From an uncultured Woeseiaceae bacterium (GTDB lineage Bacteria; Pseudomonadota; Gammaproteobacteria; Woeseiales; Woeseiaceae): a DNA stretch of 6,819 nucleotides. The position numbers and the translations under genes were made by a program. The stretch is taken from NCBI GenBank assembly GCA_947259435.1, contig CAMYMP010000729.1:1-6819 (forward strand). Direction: 5' to 3'. This document shows, in pieces, positions 6,753 to 6,819 of the stretch. The notes beneath the pieces are model-generated. The model had not been told where the DNA came from. It did not search any database and saw only the letters and a program-made list of their open reading frames with translations. Positions within the stretch are counted from its first letter, which is position 1, and every line of letters begins with the position of its first letter.

Positions 6753-6819
6753 GTTCCGCTGGGTCGCCGGCGGCCTCCTGACATTTTTGCCAGTGGCCGA
6801 GCAAACTGCCGAACAGCTT
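6745..6819 (-). CDS. rnpA: C-terminus of probable RNase P protein component (5' end missing)
   Basis: The last 24 codons and a TAG stop of a gene that ends 6 bp before yidC. The visible peptide starts with 'LFGSLLGHWQKCQEA' and ends in a short polar, acidic tail. The hydrophobic helix with 'SLLxHW' resembles the C-terminal helix of RnpA, the protein subunit of RNase P that trims tRNA 5' ends, and rnpA is a usual gene upstream of yidC. YidD, the other common neighbour, typically ends in a 'CHP..PGG.DP' segment, which is not present. The fragment is too short for a firm call. If it is rnpA, a separate yidD does not lie between rnpA and yidC here, though it could overlap outside the window. Confidence 0.45.
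   Translation of the reverse strand, partial: KLFGSLLGHWQKCQEAAGDPAEQE

Overview
The window reads as a compact, GC-rich stretch of a gammaproteobacterial chromosome. The main evidence is the minus-strand run of a probable rnpA end, yidC and mnmE, which matches the rpmH-rnpA-(yidD)-yidC-mnmE cluster near the replication origin in that class. YidC also has the Gram-negative form with a large periplasmic domain, and both encoded enzymes align closely with the E. coli proteins as I remember them. A more exact placement is not possible from this sequence.

Layout, left to right. Positions 1-2419 (plus strand) hold two M16-family zinc peptidase genes joined by a GTGA overlap. The first lacks its 5' end; the second is complete and starts with a signal peptide. 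Positions 2430-3770 (minus) are mnmE, the GTPase subunit of the tRNA wobble-uridine modification enzyme. Positions 3800-5011 (plus) encode a fusion of an alpha/beta-hydrolase and an OsmC-type domain. Positions 5026-6738 (minus) are yidC, the inner-membrane protein insertase. Positions 6745-6819 (minus) are the last 24 codons of an upstream gene, most likely rnpA.

The genes fall into three functional groups. YidC, MnmE and the probable RnpA are housekeeping functions in membrane-protein biogenesis and tRNA maturation. The M16 pair looks like a two-subunit envelope peptidase: the retained metal ligand is in the first protein, while the second has lost the zinc motif but keeps the Arg/Tyr pair of the partner subunit. 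The hydrolase-OsmC fusion is probably a cytoplasmic stress or detoxification enzyme of unknown substrate.

The most unusual point is organisation. The fusion gene sits inverted between yidC and mnmE, with gaps of only 14 and 29 bp and no visible terminator. Either mnmE has a promoter inside the fusion gene, or yidC transcripts run through as antisense to it. There is no gene-free stretch longer than 29 bp. I saw no tRNA or rRNA gene, insertion sequence, CRISPR array or long repeat. I found no clearly new multi-gene system; the leads are the inverted insertion, the fusion protein and the complementary M16 pair.
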